Below are positions 1 to 8,500 of a stretch of 9,181 nt of DNA, in pieces. Position numbers and translations under genes: made by a program. Each line of letters opens with the position of its first letter. Position 1 is the stretch's first letter. The notes under the pieces are model-generated. The model was not told the origin of the DNA and ran no database searches. It saw only the letters and a program-made list of their open reading frames with translations. This DNA is from Desulfobacteraceae bacterium (GTDB lineage: Bacteria; Desulfobacterota; Desulfobacteria; Desulfobacterales; Desulfobacteraceae), in NCBI GenBank assembly GCA_003354055.1, contig PIVQ01000260.1:1-9181 (forward strand), written 5' to 3'.

Positions 1-120
1 TCTAGCCTTGCTTATCAGCTTCCGCAACAATTGATTAGAGGCTTGGATATCGATGCGGTACTATGCGGAATGAACAAGATTATTCCGGGAAATGTTTATA
101 TTGAAGTGGTGGAAATCTAA
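1..120 (+). CDS. C-terminal end of an upstream gene, unidentified (5' truncated)
   Basis: Frame 1 is open from the first base and ends at a TAA at 118-120, giving 39 residues that end in ...NVYIEVVEI. The stop shares its last A with the ATG of the next gene (TAATG), a typical translational-coupling overlap between phage structural genes. The visible piece has no motif I recognise. Its short hydrophobic and Ile/Val-rich end would suit a beta strand closing a small structural domain. From position it is probably another tail or baseplate component, but this is inference from context only. The start and most of the gene lie outside the window. Confidence 0.7.
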   Translation, partial: SSLAYQLPQQLIRGLDIDAVLCGMNKIIPGNVYIEVVEI

Positions 121-641
121 TGCGTGACTTTAGAACATTTGTGAATGATCCAGTCGGGGACGATCCCGCAGATCCTAACTATTATGGCGCGACCAATATC
201 AACAATCAGTTTCTTGAATTGGAACAAGCGGTCAGCAGATCCGGGCAAACTTTATCGACGGATGACGGAACGGCAGATCCAGACACGACGCAGCTTGCAG
301 CCTCACTTTTCATTAATTCGGTCAAGGGCGGAAGTTTTGCAACGACCGGCACTGCAAATGCGATTACCCTGACACCTATCAGCGGGACTTCAGGGGTCGT
401 ATTGCCAGCGGATTACACCAATCTGGACGGCACAGAACTCAACTTCATTCCCTCGGCTGATAATACCGGGAACGTCACAGCTTCTATTGGTCAGACGGTT
501 GGAACTCAATTTGGATCAAAGAAGCTGTTAAGCGACCTTGGGGCGGAGCTTCCCGCAGGAACTTTGGTCGGTGGTCAACGGGTTTCAGCGGTCTACTCTG
601 CTGCGGCTGATTCCGCTGCCGGTGCTTGGCTCATGACTCCT
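120..641 (+). repeat. Duplicated module, copy 1 (N-terminus of the 497-aa fibre protein)
   Basis: This is the coding region for residues 1-174 of the 497-aa protein. It pairs colinearly with 1614-2135 at protein level (84/174 identical, no gaps by hand alignment). The DNA has diverged but keeps short identical runs, for example cagatccgggcaaa in both copies. Copy 2 is the whole of the following gene, so this is a tandem paralogous duplication about 1.5 kb apart. Confidence 0.8.
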
Positions 642-1613
642 TGGTCAACACCGAGCAGTGAGCGGGACGTCCCGGCAACCTTTAAAACCAGCGTGACCTT
701 CGGTGCCGGTGTTGCTGACGGAAGCATGGTTTATTATAATAATGGCACAGGATCTTATGATCTGGCATCCGATGCGGATTCTACCAAATTCCCCGTTGGT
801 ATGGCTGATTTCACCAACTCAATTGTCTATGGTTACGGTCGTGTCGATGGACTTCGCGCCGGTCTTAGCATTGGCGTCCAGCGGTATCTTTCTGGAACAT
901 CTGGAGGCGTCACAACAACAAGGCCGACGACCAATATTATTCCGTGTTTCTTGTCCTTGAATACTACCGATGTGTTTTTGAATATCGGTGCTGGTATTGC
1001 TGACGATGCGACGGGGCAAGTTCAGTCAAACTGGAACGAAACGAATACCTCTGCTCTGTCTTATATCCAGAATAAACCCAATGTCGGTGAAACGAATGTG
1101 AATGCAGATTGGGATTCAACGGGCGGTGACTCCGAGATCCTAAATAAGCCAAATGTTGGTAAATGTCTGCAAGTGCAATACACTTCCACCACGGCAAGCA
1201 CGACCACATTTGCGCAAATTGCTTTTGATAATAGCGCACCTACAACGTCCGAAGGGACGCAGATTTTATCTGACATCATTAATCCGGCCGCCACTTCTAG
1301 CCGCATCAAGGTTGATGTGGATATACCTGTTCTTGGTCATTCTGTGGCAACATTCGTTCGAATTGCTGCCGCTATATTCAGGGGAACGACTTGCATTAAC
1401 GTTGTGACAACCACAGTCGAAACGAATACAGAGACATCGAGTCTATCGGTTAGTTTTATAGATAGCCCCGGAAGCAGCGCAAACCAGACATATTCTGTTC
1501 GCATTGGTTCGGATACAGGCTCAGGGTTATTGCGCATAAATGGTAATGGTAGTGGCGATTTATTCGGAAATGCTTGCCGCGCAAGTATGTCGCTCATGGA
1601 AATAGGTGCTTAA
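120..1613 (+). CDS. Phage tail fibre-like protein, 497 aa
   Basis: Probably a virion fibre or receptor-binding protein. Visible architecture: residues 1-174 form an N-terminal unit (GATNINN at 23-29, RSGQ at 40-43, LTPISG at 84-89, DYTN at 98-101, GAW at 168-170) ending in a 'NTG...Y...AAD...GAW' stretch of a kind frequent in phage fibres. Residues about 185-292 are a beta-rich segment (GLRAGLSIGVQRYLSG, then a Thr-rich turn and a short hydrophobic strand). Residues 301-348 hold two W-x-x-T...NKPNVG linkers. Residues about 349-497 look like a jelly-roll-type C-terminal domain ending in ASMSLMEIGA, similar to the C-termini of many fibre proteins. There is no signal peptide or membrane segment. 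The start is the ATG overlapping the upstream TAA, preceded by GGTGGA at 108-113. The next gene starts directly after its stop. Class assignment is fairly secure; the ligand is unknown. Confidence 0.82.
   Translation: MRDFRTFVNDPVGDDPADPNYYGATNINNQFLELEQAVSRSGQTLSTDDGTADPDTTQLAASLFINSVKGGSFATTGTANAITLTPISGTSGVVLPADYTNLDGTELNFIPSADNTGNVTASIGQTVGTQFGSKKLLSDLGAELPAGTLVGGQRVSAVYSAAADSAAGAWLMTPWSTPSSERDVPATFKTSVTFGAGVADGSMVYYNNGTGSYDLASDADSTKFPVGMADFTNSIVYGYGRVDGLRAGLSIGVQRYLSGTSGGVTTTRPTTNIIPCFLSLNTTDVFLNIGAGIADDATGQVQSNWNETNTSALSYIQNKPNVGETNVNADWDSTGGDSEILNKPNVGKCLQVQYTSTTASTTTFAQIAFDNSAPTTSEGTQILSDIINPAATSSRIKVDVDIPVLGHSVATFVRIAAAIFRGTTCINVVTTTVETNTETSSLSVSFIDSPGSSANQTYSVRIGSDTGSGLLRINGNGSGDLFGNACRASMSLMEIGA
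1020..1163 (+). repeat. Two 24-codon NKPNVG linker repeats in the 497-aa protein
   Basis: Residues 301-324 and 325-348 each contain a Trp near the start and end in NKPNVG followed by E or K. The first has the form QSNWNET...YIQNKPNVG and the second NADWDST...EILNKPNVG. Motifs of the W-N-x-T...Y-I-x-N-K-P type are common linkers just before the distal domain of phage fibres. Here they precede the C-terminal jelly-roll-like domain. Confidence 0.65.
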
Positions 1614-2135
1614 ATGATTGATTTCAGAGGATATTTAAACCGGACAGGTGGTGATGATCGGGCGTCATTGACTGAATTAGGCGCGACTAATATCAATAAC
1701 TTCCTCACTGAGTTGAAAAATATTGTCACCAGATCCGGGCAAAGCCTTGGCGCTGATGATGGAGAGGTTGACACAAACCTTGATCAACTCTCAGAGGCTG
1801 TCTTTCTAGCGGCGGTCACAGCCCGTTCCTTCGTTGATGGGGGTATTGCCGACGCGGTAGAGCTAACGCCTATCAGCGGAGCGTCTGGGGTTAAAATACC
1901 GGTAGATTATACCAATATGGACGGGGCAAATCTGACTTTCATTCCCGCCGTGACTAATACCGGTGCTACGACCATTGATATTGGTCAAACCTTGGGAACT
2001 CTAATCGGTATAAAAAACGTTTTAAATGATGCTGGCGGGGCTTTGTCGCCGGGTGATCTCACTGCTACCAAGAGAGCAGAAATATTTTATGATAGCGCCG
2101 CTGATGGCGGATCGGGCGCGTGGATACTACAACCA
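1614..2135 (+). repeat. Duplicated module, copy 2 (the entire 174-aa gene)
   Basis: Second copy of the module at 120-641. The boundary of homology coincides with the stop codon, so the gene consists of the module and nothing else. Confidence 0.8.
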
Positions 2136-2138
2136 TAA
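1614..2138 (+). CDS. Stand-alone copy of the fibre N-terminal module, 174 aa
   Basis: This protein aligns without a gap to residues 1-174 of the preceding 497-aa protein. I count 84 identical positions of 174. Shared blocks include GATNINN, RSGQ, DDG, LTPISG, SGV, DYTN, NTG, IGQT and SAAD/AAAD...GAW. It stops exactly where the larger protein passes into its next domain (ILQP* against LMTP-W). It therefore represents the N-terminal module alone, with no distal jelly-roll or NKP linkers. The ATG follows the upstream TAA directly, with an AGGTG site at 1604-1608, so translation is probably coupled. It may be a short fibre, an adaptor or plug competing for the same attachment site, or a remnant of a duplicated fibre gene that lost its distal part. 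Intact codon structure and conserved motifs argue against simple decay. Confidence 0.78.
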   Translation: MIDFRGYLNRTGGDDRASLTELGATNINNFLTELKNIVTRSGQSLGADDGEVDTNLDQLSEAVFLAAVTARSFVDGGIADAVELTPISGASGVKIPVDYTNMDGANLTFIPAVTNTGATTIDIGQTLGTLIGIKNVLNDAGGALSPGDLTATKRAEIFYDSAADGGSGAWILQP

Positions 2139-2149
2139 TAAAATGCTTC

Positions 2150-2170
2150 CTTTCTTTATGAAAAAGAAAG
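2150..2170 (+). terminator. Weak AT-rich hairpin after the 174-aa gene (possible terminator or processing site)
   Basis: CTTTCTTT (2150-2157) and AAAGAAAG (2163-2170) form a perfect 8-bp stem with a 5-nt loop, 11 nt after the TAA of the 174-aa gene. The stem has only two G-C pairs and is followed by attattgtta rather than a clean T tract. It is therefore a poor intrinsic terminator and may only mark the 3' end or a processing site. Confidence 0.3.
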
Positions 2171-2188
2171 ATTATTGTTACATTGAAC

Positions 2189-2267
2189 GGGGTCGATAGC
2201 TTGACCCGGGCGAGCTGGTAGAGTTTTTCTACCTGCCGCTCTACCGAATTTGACCTCGTTCGACCTT
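2189..2267 (+). ncRNA. Candidate structured RNA with tRNA-like geometry (degenerate, unverified)
   Basis: An outer stem joins GGGGTCGA (2189-2196) to TCGACCTT (2260-2267): six Watson-Crick pairs plus two G-U pairs. Inside it, GCTTG (2199-2203) pairs with CGAGC (2211-2215) around a 7-nt loop. GGTAGA (2217-2222) pairs with TCTACC (2228-2233) around a 5-nt loop. Spacing recalls a tRNA: a 7-bp end stem, TA at positions 8-9, a D-like arm containing GG, then a central arm. However, the T arm pairs badly, T33 is not met and no CCA is encoded, so it is not a normal tRNA. A second CTCTACC (2239-2245) can compete for GGTAGAG (2217-2223). Alternatives are a leader element or attenuator for the downstream genes, or chance. 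Confidence 0.3.
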
Positions 2268-2295
2268 AAAGGCAGGCTTCTGGCAGGGCAACTTT

Positions 2296-2299
2296 GAGG
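2296..2299 (+). promoter_or_regulatory. Ribosome binding site of the 89-aa gene
   Basis: GAGG lies 7 nt upstream of the ATG at 2307. This supports that start for a small gene that is otherwise unrecognised. Confidence 0.6.
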
Positions 2300-2306
2300 C
2301 AGCACA

Positions 2307-2576
2307 ATGGCTAACACTTTCAATACCTCCCTACCTAAAAACGTATGGACAGACATTTCCACATCCGATTTGACGGTTGGCGTTGATTATACCCTTCAAA
2401 ATCGCGGCTCTACCGACATCCAGATCATTGAGCGGGATGCTCCACCGGCTGCTAGCGATATTGGTTTTCTCCTGCATCCCAAGAAATTCACGGCAATCAA
2501 GAGATCGACCGGCTTTGAACTTTATTGCAAGCCAATCCAAGGCGCTGGCAATGTTTCTATTTCGGAGGCAGTGTAA
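2307..2576 (+). CDS. Small beta-rich phage structural protein, 89 aa, function unknown
   Basis: The sequence begins MANTFNTSLPKNVWTDIS and ends GNVSISEAV. It alternates short hydrophobic strands with polar turns (VDYTLQNRG, DIQIIERD, IGFLLHP, FTAIKRSTG, FELYCKP), which suggests a single small beta-sandwich or barrel. There is no signal peptide or transmembrane segment. Small single-domain proteins of this kind often sit next to capsid-decoration or tail-fibre genes, but I cannot assign a family. The start is supported by GAGG at 2296-2299. Its TAA overlaps the ATG of the giant fibre gene (TAATG), so the two are probably translated as a coupled pair and may be needed in related assembly steps. 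Alternatives are a fibre accessory or attachment protein, or a decoration protein. Confidence 0.68.
   Translation: MANTFNTSLPKNVWTDISTSDLTVGVDYTLQNRGSTDIQIIERDAPPAASDIGFLLHPKKFTAIKRSTGFELYCKPIQGAGNVSISEAV
2564..2568 (+). promoter_or_regulatory. Strong Shine-Dalgarno that fixes the giant fibre start at 2576
   Basis: GGAGG ends 7 nt before the ATG at 2576, which overlaps the TAA of the upstream gene. The reading frame is open farther upstream to a TTG at 2525. That start would bury the preceding gene's end and lacks an equally good site, so the ATG at 2576 is chosen. Confidence 0.85.
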
Positions 2577-5500
2577 TGGGTATCGGATCAATAGGCGGCG
2601 GTGGTGCTGGTGGTTTCACACTTGGACCGGCTCAAAATGTTTTCTCTGGCGCGGATAGAACCGCAGCCGAAGCAGCGCGGGATTTGTACGACACAAATAA
2701 CCCCGGATGGATTGACGATTATGATGCTGATACAAATCTGAATATTCGCCTTGAATACACCGAAGGCGTTGACGCAGTTGCGTTGTATCAGGTGACAGAT
2801 GGCGCAAGTAATTGGCTGGATAATAGTAGCTCTGTAGGGGTCAGGGGTCAGGATGGTGGGGCAACAAACTTCGCATCCATTACAACAGAAGGTCAAGTTC
2901 CTTCCCTGAGTTCTGATCTTGTCAATTATGAATATTCGGGGTCTACCGTAGATCCTGCTACGGGTGAAACAACCTTTGATCAGACTATCAATGTTCCTGC
3001 TGGATCGATCACCGTTGGTACAACAATGGAACTTTCTGAAGGTGGTCAGGATCTTGTTATTGCTGATCTGGTAAAGGGTCAAATGGCATTTTCTGTAAAT
3101 TCAGATTTTACAGACGCAACCGGAGCTGATCTACCAAATTATGTAGATTTTGGCGAACCGCAATCAGTTGAATTGCAGCCTGTCTTTGATACAACTATAA
3201 CAACAAACCCGCTTACTGTTGTCTTTGCAGTTTCAGTCACACCGGCAACAAATTTTCGTCTTATTGACCAGATAACGCTCAAGACAAACGGGCCGATGAT
3301 AAACACGCGGTTCAAGGTGACAGATGTTGCTACAGGCCTTGTCCTCCGTTATGCGCCTAACAAATCGGCATATGATGGTGACGGTAATGGTTTTGATCTT
3401 ATTACCGGTGATAATACTTTTTTCTTGGCAGAAACTGGAACGGATGGGAGCGGCGATTTCTATCTTGGATATGTCCCGTTCGTTACTGAAGATGGACAGG
3501 ATCTTGAAATCCAGATTGTTGCCGATACGGTTGACCTATTAGGCGATTCAAGTGAAGTGCCTTATCTTGCGCAAGAATTCCATGACGGACCGCTAAAAGA
3601 GATTGGCCTTAAAGAATACACAGATCGGGTTCAAACTACAGGCTTGCTTGAAGGCGGCGTCATGTCTGCTGCGAGTGGCACAACACTTGACTGGACTTCC
3701 GGGCGCGGTCAGATTATCGATTATACAAATCCAGAGGAAGCGATTTTAACGGACGTCACTTGGGATGCAGTCGCAGGGCTAACGCCTGATAATCTCGCCA
3801 CAGATGGCACTACAGTATTCGGCTATGATAGCACCGGAACCCTTGTTCAAAAGCTGGATACTGCAATAGCAATCAGTGACTCACACGAAGTCATTTGGTT
3901 CGGCTCCGCAACTCACTTGAGCAGCACCATAACCAACGTGATAACCGCACCGGGAAATATGGGTTATGATGGCATTGGCAGCTTTGGGGATTTCATAAAT
4001 CTTGTGATTGGTCCGGCCAATGTTGACGGCAATATCTACGGACCGAACGGGGCAAATCTTAATATTGATGTGCTTGGTGGCAATGCTTTTATTCTAGGGT
4101 CAAATTTCAGGAATGATCCGACCCTATCCGATATTGTGACGCTTCCGAATTCAACGGCTCTAACTTTCTTCAAGGTATACCGGTCGGCGGGTGCTGGCTT
4201 GAGCGTTATCTACGATGGAGCGCCAACCGCCCTTATTGATCCTACACAATACGATGATGGATCGGGAACCCTGCAAGCGGTTGCGTCTAATCGCTGGACT
4301 ATTCAGCGGATATTCAGGAGCCGGGACGGGGGAACAGTCGTTGCTTATGGTCAAGAGGAATTTGTATCGAAAGCCCTTGCTCTCGAAGCATTGGGCAGTG
4401 AAGCCTTTCAGGAAAAAGTCCCTCTTCCTTTAACCGTATTCCGAGGCTCACTTGTGGTAAGTGAAGCCGCCACAGATTTGAGCGATACCGGACAAGCCGA
4501 ATTCTTCGCGCAATCAAGTTTCAGGATTGCAGGGGCGCAAAGTGCAACCTCTACTATTCCGGGGGTTACTTCTCCGGGCGGCGTCGATACCTCTATTCAG
4601 TTCAATAACGGCGGTGTCTTTGGCGGCGATAGCAATTTCCTTTGGGACAGCACGCTCAAAACAATGGTGCTGCAATCTCCTGCCTTGGGATCAACAACGA
4701 TTGAGTTTGTTGATAGCAATGATGACCTGAAAGGGACCATTACATACAACGAAAGCGCCGACGAATTCCGCATTGATGCCCTAAATGGAATAACTGAAAT
4801 TATCTTGAATGATGTTGTCGAGGTATTTAAAGGCGCGACCGATGGCAGGATTGACGTAAAAGCAAATACGGCGGCGGGTTCCGCACTGCTAACGCTATCC
4901 GCCGGGGGTGGTGGTACTGGTTTAAGTCTGGAATACGATGACGGGTCCGACGAATCCAATATTATTAGTGAAGTGGGTCACCTGACGATAGGGACGGACG
5001 GTACCGACACGAATATAACCCTTTCACCAGACGGAGGCGTGGGCATTAAGATAGATCCCACCGCAGGCTATAGCCTCGACGTATACGCAGCGGGAACGGA
5101 TATCGTCGGTCTATATTCTAATAAAGCAGTCACGCTTGAAATTGCAGCGCATGGCGGGACAAGTTCAACCAACTTCATTATGAACAAGGGCGATGCAGGA
5201 TTAAATCAATCCGAATTTGCCATGTATAACGATGATAACGCTGTTGTCCTAGATCGTCTTTTCCGCATGGGTTTTGCTGACGATATTATCACAAGTGGCG
5301 GTCTGACTATCTGGAAAGAGCGCAATAATGTGGCGGTCGGGACGTATGATAGACCGGATAGTGTTTTCACTGTTTCTGAAGACACAACAGAGACAGGCGA
5401 CCAAGCTGGAATAACCATTATTCAAGAGGGAACCGGGGATGCGATCCTTCAATACCTATTAACTGGAAGTGGTCAGCGTTGGGTCATGGGTGCGTCTAAT

Positions 5501-8500
5501 GCTGGCGGTGATGCTTTTGAAATATCATCCAGCCTTAACTTAGGCTCGGATACTCGTTTCATAATCAACACAACGGGCGAAGCTAAAATCCCGTTATCGC
5601 TTATGGTTGGCGATACAGCAAATCCGACTTCGCCTTTGCATATCTATGAAGACACCACAAATACAGACGCGACCGCAGGCGTAACCATTGAACAGGATGG
5701 CGAGGCGGATTCTGTACTTCATTATGTTCTTACGGGAATACAGACAATATCGACTGGTGTGGATTACTCAGGCAGTGGGCATTATAAAATTTCTGGAAGT
5801 GACGACTTAGGAACGGACGCTATTCTAACAGCCACCATTGCCGGAAGGGTTGGCGTCGGTTCCGAGGAACCAGCCTCTACGTTTCATGTCTATGATGACA
5901 ACACATTTACAGGGTCCACCATAGGGCTAACCATAGAACAAGCTGATACAGGTGATGCATTAGCGCAATGGCATTTATCAGGCGGTGTTCGTTATTTAGC
6001 CGGGATTGACAACAGCGATTCAGACCTTTTCAAAATAGAGTATGGTGGGTTTTTATCGACTGACGCGGCTATCCAAGTGGACACAACTAATAAAGTTGGC
6101 GTTGGTATTGCGCCTGTTTCCAAGCTGCATGTGTATCAAGACGATGCGGTCACAGGAACAGGCGGCGGCATTACCATTGAGCAAGATGGCGGCGGTGATG
6201 CGATGCTGCAATACCTCCTGACAGGCGGTCAGCGTTGGGTTGCGGGAATTGATAATAGTGATAATGACACTTATAAAATTGCTGCCAGCAATGATCTAGG
6301 CACTGATACTGTACTCAAGTTGGATCGGACAAATGGCGTCTGTCTAACTATTGATAATACGAGCATTATTAATTGGGAGCTTGCGGCGGGTCTTGAGTTG
6401 ATCAATGAGGATGGCACCGACGATACTTATACAAGTGTGGTACATCGTGGTATTTCCAATATCGCAGCAGGAATGTTGTTCAAGAACGATGATTATTCAG
6501 AGGATTATTCTCATATAATTTTTGGTGCAAGAGATGCCAACGGCCTCGAAGATCACGCCTTAATTATCAAGCCAGCACACACTGAAATCGTTAATTCTAC
6601 GAACACCCCTTATGGTGGTCAGGGTCAGGTTCAAAACCGCTTAACCCATTCGCAAGAATTAGATAATGCTGCATGGGTTCCCGGATCAACAGACGCGCCC
6701 GTCGTAACGGCTAATAATGCAATAGCGCCAGACGGAACAATGACCGCCGATACTCTTTCTTTTCCCGGTCCCGGTGCTGGATTAATTAGACAAGGGACGT
6801 TGGGATTAATTGAAGACGACATTTACAACGTGTCTGGATGGGTTAGACACGTCAGCGGTGGCACTCAGCTTACAGCACGACTAGATACGGATAACACCGA
6901 CCCATGGATTGCTGATTCAAGATGGCAGCGATTTAGTTCCGATATTGTTCAAGGGTCTGGTGGACCGTGGTTTGATTTGTTCGTGTTCGCAGCACATGCC
7001 CCCGCAGTCTTTGAAGTTTGGGGCTTGCAAATTTCTGACGGTACCGGTGAGAAGCCTTACCTGAAAACAGGTGAATTAGAACTTCTAACCCAGACGCAGG
7101 GCGCGACAGTAAACAATGATCTTTATGTTAGTGATGGCATTTATAAGAATACGCACGAAGTCGCAACAAACGGCCCGGAAGTGGTTGAGGTTTGGACCCT
7201 TGACGATATGCCGCGTGTGGGCGGAACTGGTGATGTAATTCCAGAATATAAACTGTACAGATTTATGCAGGGGATTGACTGGGGAACAACCAGAATGCTC
7301 CTTGAAAATGATGCGTATGCACTGTTCGAAGGCGCTGACGTTTTCGTCACATCACAGACCTATTCAGGTACAGACCCTTGGATTTATGGAGAGGGAACTA
7401 TTCGTTGCGTTGGCAATGGCATGACATGGCAGTTAAATTCTGATAATGCCACGATGTTCGATATCACTGCGGGCGGCTGGGGAATGGATTATTCGTCCTT
7501 GATTGCTGCGGGGGATAATTGCTCACTTGGAACGATCGTATCACCAAAGGTAACCGATCCGTTATTAGGTGCGCGATTTATCTCCACGCGGTCACTATTC
7601 CAAGGATTTAAAACCGGATTAACGCTAATCCAACCCGGCAACATTCATATCGATATTTCGTTTTTCTATGATGCAGCCGACGCAGTGGGGCCGATGCTTA
7701 GTGTCATTGGAATGGGGAAAGCCGGTGTGATTGAAAGCACCGAAGTCACGATGTCGAGTGCCACTTCTGAGTTTTTGTATATTTCCCCAATTACCGAAGC
7801 GCCAGTCACTTGCATGAATGTAACTCTTGCAGATGAACAAGCGTTTTTCACAACGGGGACAACGGGCGCAATCACTCTATTTGCTGATGCTTCAGTGCCA
7901 GCGGAAGCGGTGACGAGCGTCACGGATAATGCGGGCGTGGCAAGATTTAACTTTGCAGCACCACCAACGCTCTATGTTGGTCAAAAAGTCGTTATGTCCA
8001 CCTTCACCAATTACGATAATGTCACAGCCACCATAACGGCGACGGGTGCGGGTTATTTTGAAACTGATGTGGACTATAACGGCGCGGATACGGGTAGTTT
8101 CTTGTCTAACTCTGTCACTGTTACTTCTGCCGCGCATGGCCTGTCAGAGCTAGACGCGGTGCTGATAACCGAGACTATGGAATACAATCACGGAAGCACT
8201 ATCTACAATGTGGTAGCGGGTGCATTTCAAGTAAATATGGATTGGCACACCGCCGAAACATCAGGAACTTGGAATGATAGTTCGCTGGATCATACAAGCA
8301 AATATGTCAATACTTTCAATAATGGAGAACAGCAAGACAGCAACCCGGCTCCGTCGTTTAATGTTGCGGATAATGCGACAACCACAACCACCACAACCGG
8401 ATGGGGGGCTGTTGTTTTTGGGACTGCGGGCGTCGCTCTTGTCGCTGGTAATACAAACCAGAATTTTACCCTGATTGACGATATAAGTGGCTTGATCCGC

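Larger units (their letters stand above)
2139..2306. other. Non-coding gap of 168 bp between module gene and small gene
   Basis: This is the only sizeable gene-free stretch in the window. It holds a weak AT-rich hairpin (2150-2170), a dense cluster of nested inverted repeats (about 2189-2267), two GGCAGG copies (2271-2276 and 2282-2287) and the Shine-Dalgarno site of the next gene (2296-2299). CCTGCC at 2232-2237 is complementary to both GGCAGG copies, so alternative folds are possible. I see no convincing sigma70 promoter: TTGACC occurs at 2201-2206 but has no -10 match at a suitable distance. Confidence 0.6.

Noticed and set aside
964..1239. 91-codon minus-strand frame, and other frames inside the 497-aa gene
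   Set aside because: They overlap a gene with clear fibre motifs and show no independent support.
2143..2199. 18-codon ORF (MLPFFMKKKD...) at the start of the non-coding gap
   Set aside because: It has no ribosome site, is very short, and is interrupted by the inverted-repeat block. More likely chance.
2201..2230. sigma70 promoter from TTGACC at 2201
   Set aside because: No TATAAT-like hexamer lies 16-18 nt downstream; the region there is the GGTAGA/TCTACC hairpin.
2217..2250. tRNA on the minus strand, because GGTAGAGCGGCAGG resembles a D-arm
   Set aside because: No T loop of the TTCRANY type and no consistent acceptor or anticodon arm can be placed around it.
2190..2266. Functional tRNA on the plus strand
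   Set aside because: Length and some spacing fit, but the T stem has several mismatches, the base before the putative anticodon is G rather than T, and no CCA follows. Kept only as a tRNA-like or degenerate candidate.
2525..2575. Upstream TTG start extending the giant fibre by 17 residues
   Set aside because: It overlaps the end of the 89-aa gene, encodes an unrelated basic, aromatic stretch and lacks a good ribosome site. The ATG at 2576 has GGAGG 7 nt upstream and a classic stop-start overlap.
2825..2870. Collagen-like Gly-X-Y shaft in the giant fibre
   Set aside because: Only GVRGQDGG, about two triplets, is present, too short to form a collagen helix.
2588..3082. 164-codon open frame on the minus strand
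   Set aside because: It lies wholly antisense to the fibre gene and its Cys/Ile/Arg-rich product has no domain-like pattern, so it looks like a codon-bias shadow.
4597..4959. 120-codon open frame on the minus strand
   Set aside because: It is antisense to the well-supported fibre gene, is Ser/Pro-rich low complexity, and has no motif or clear ribosome site.
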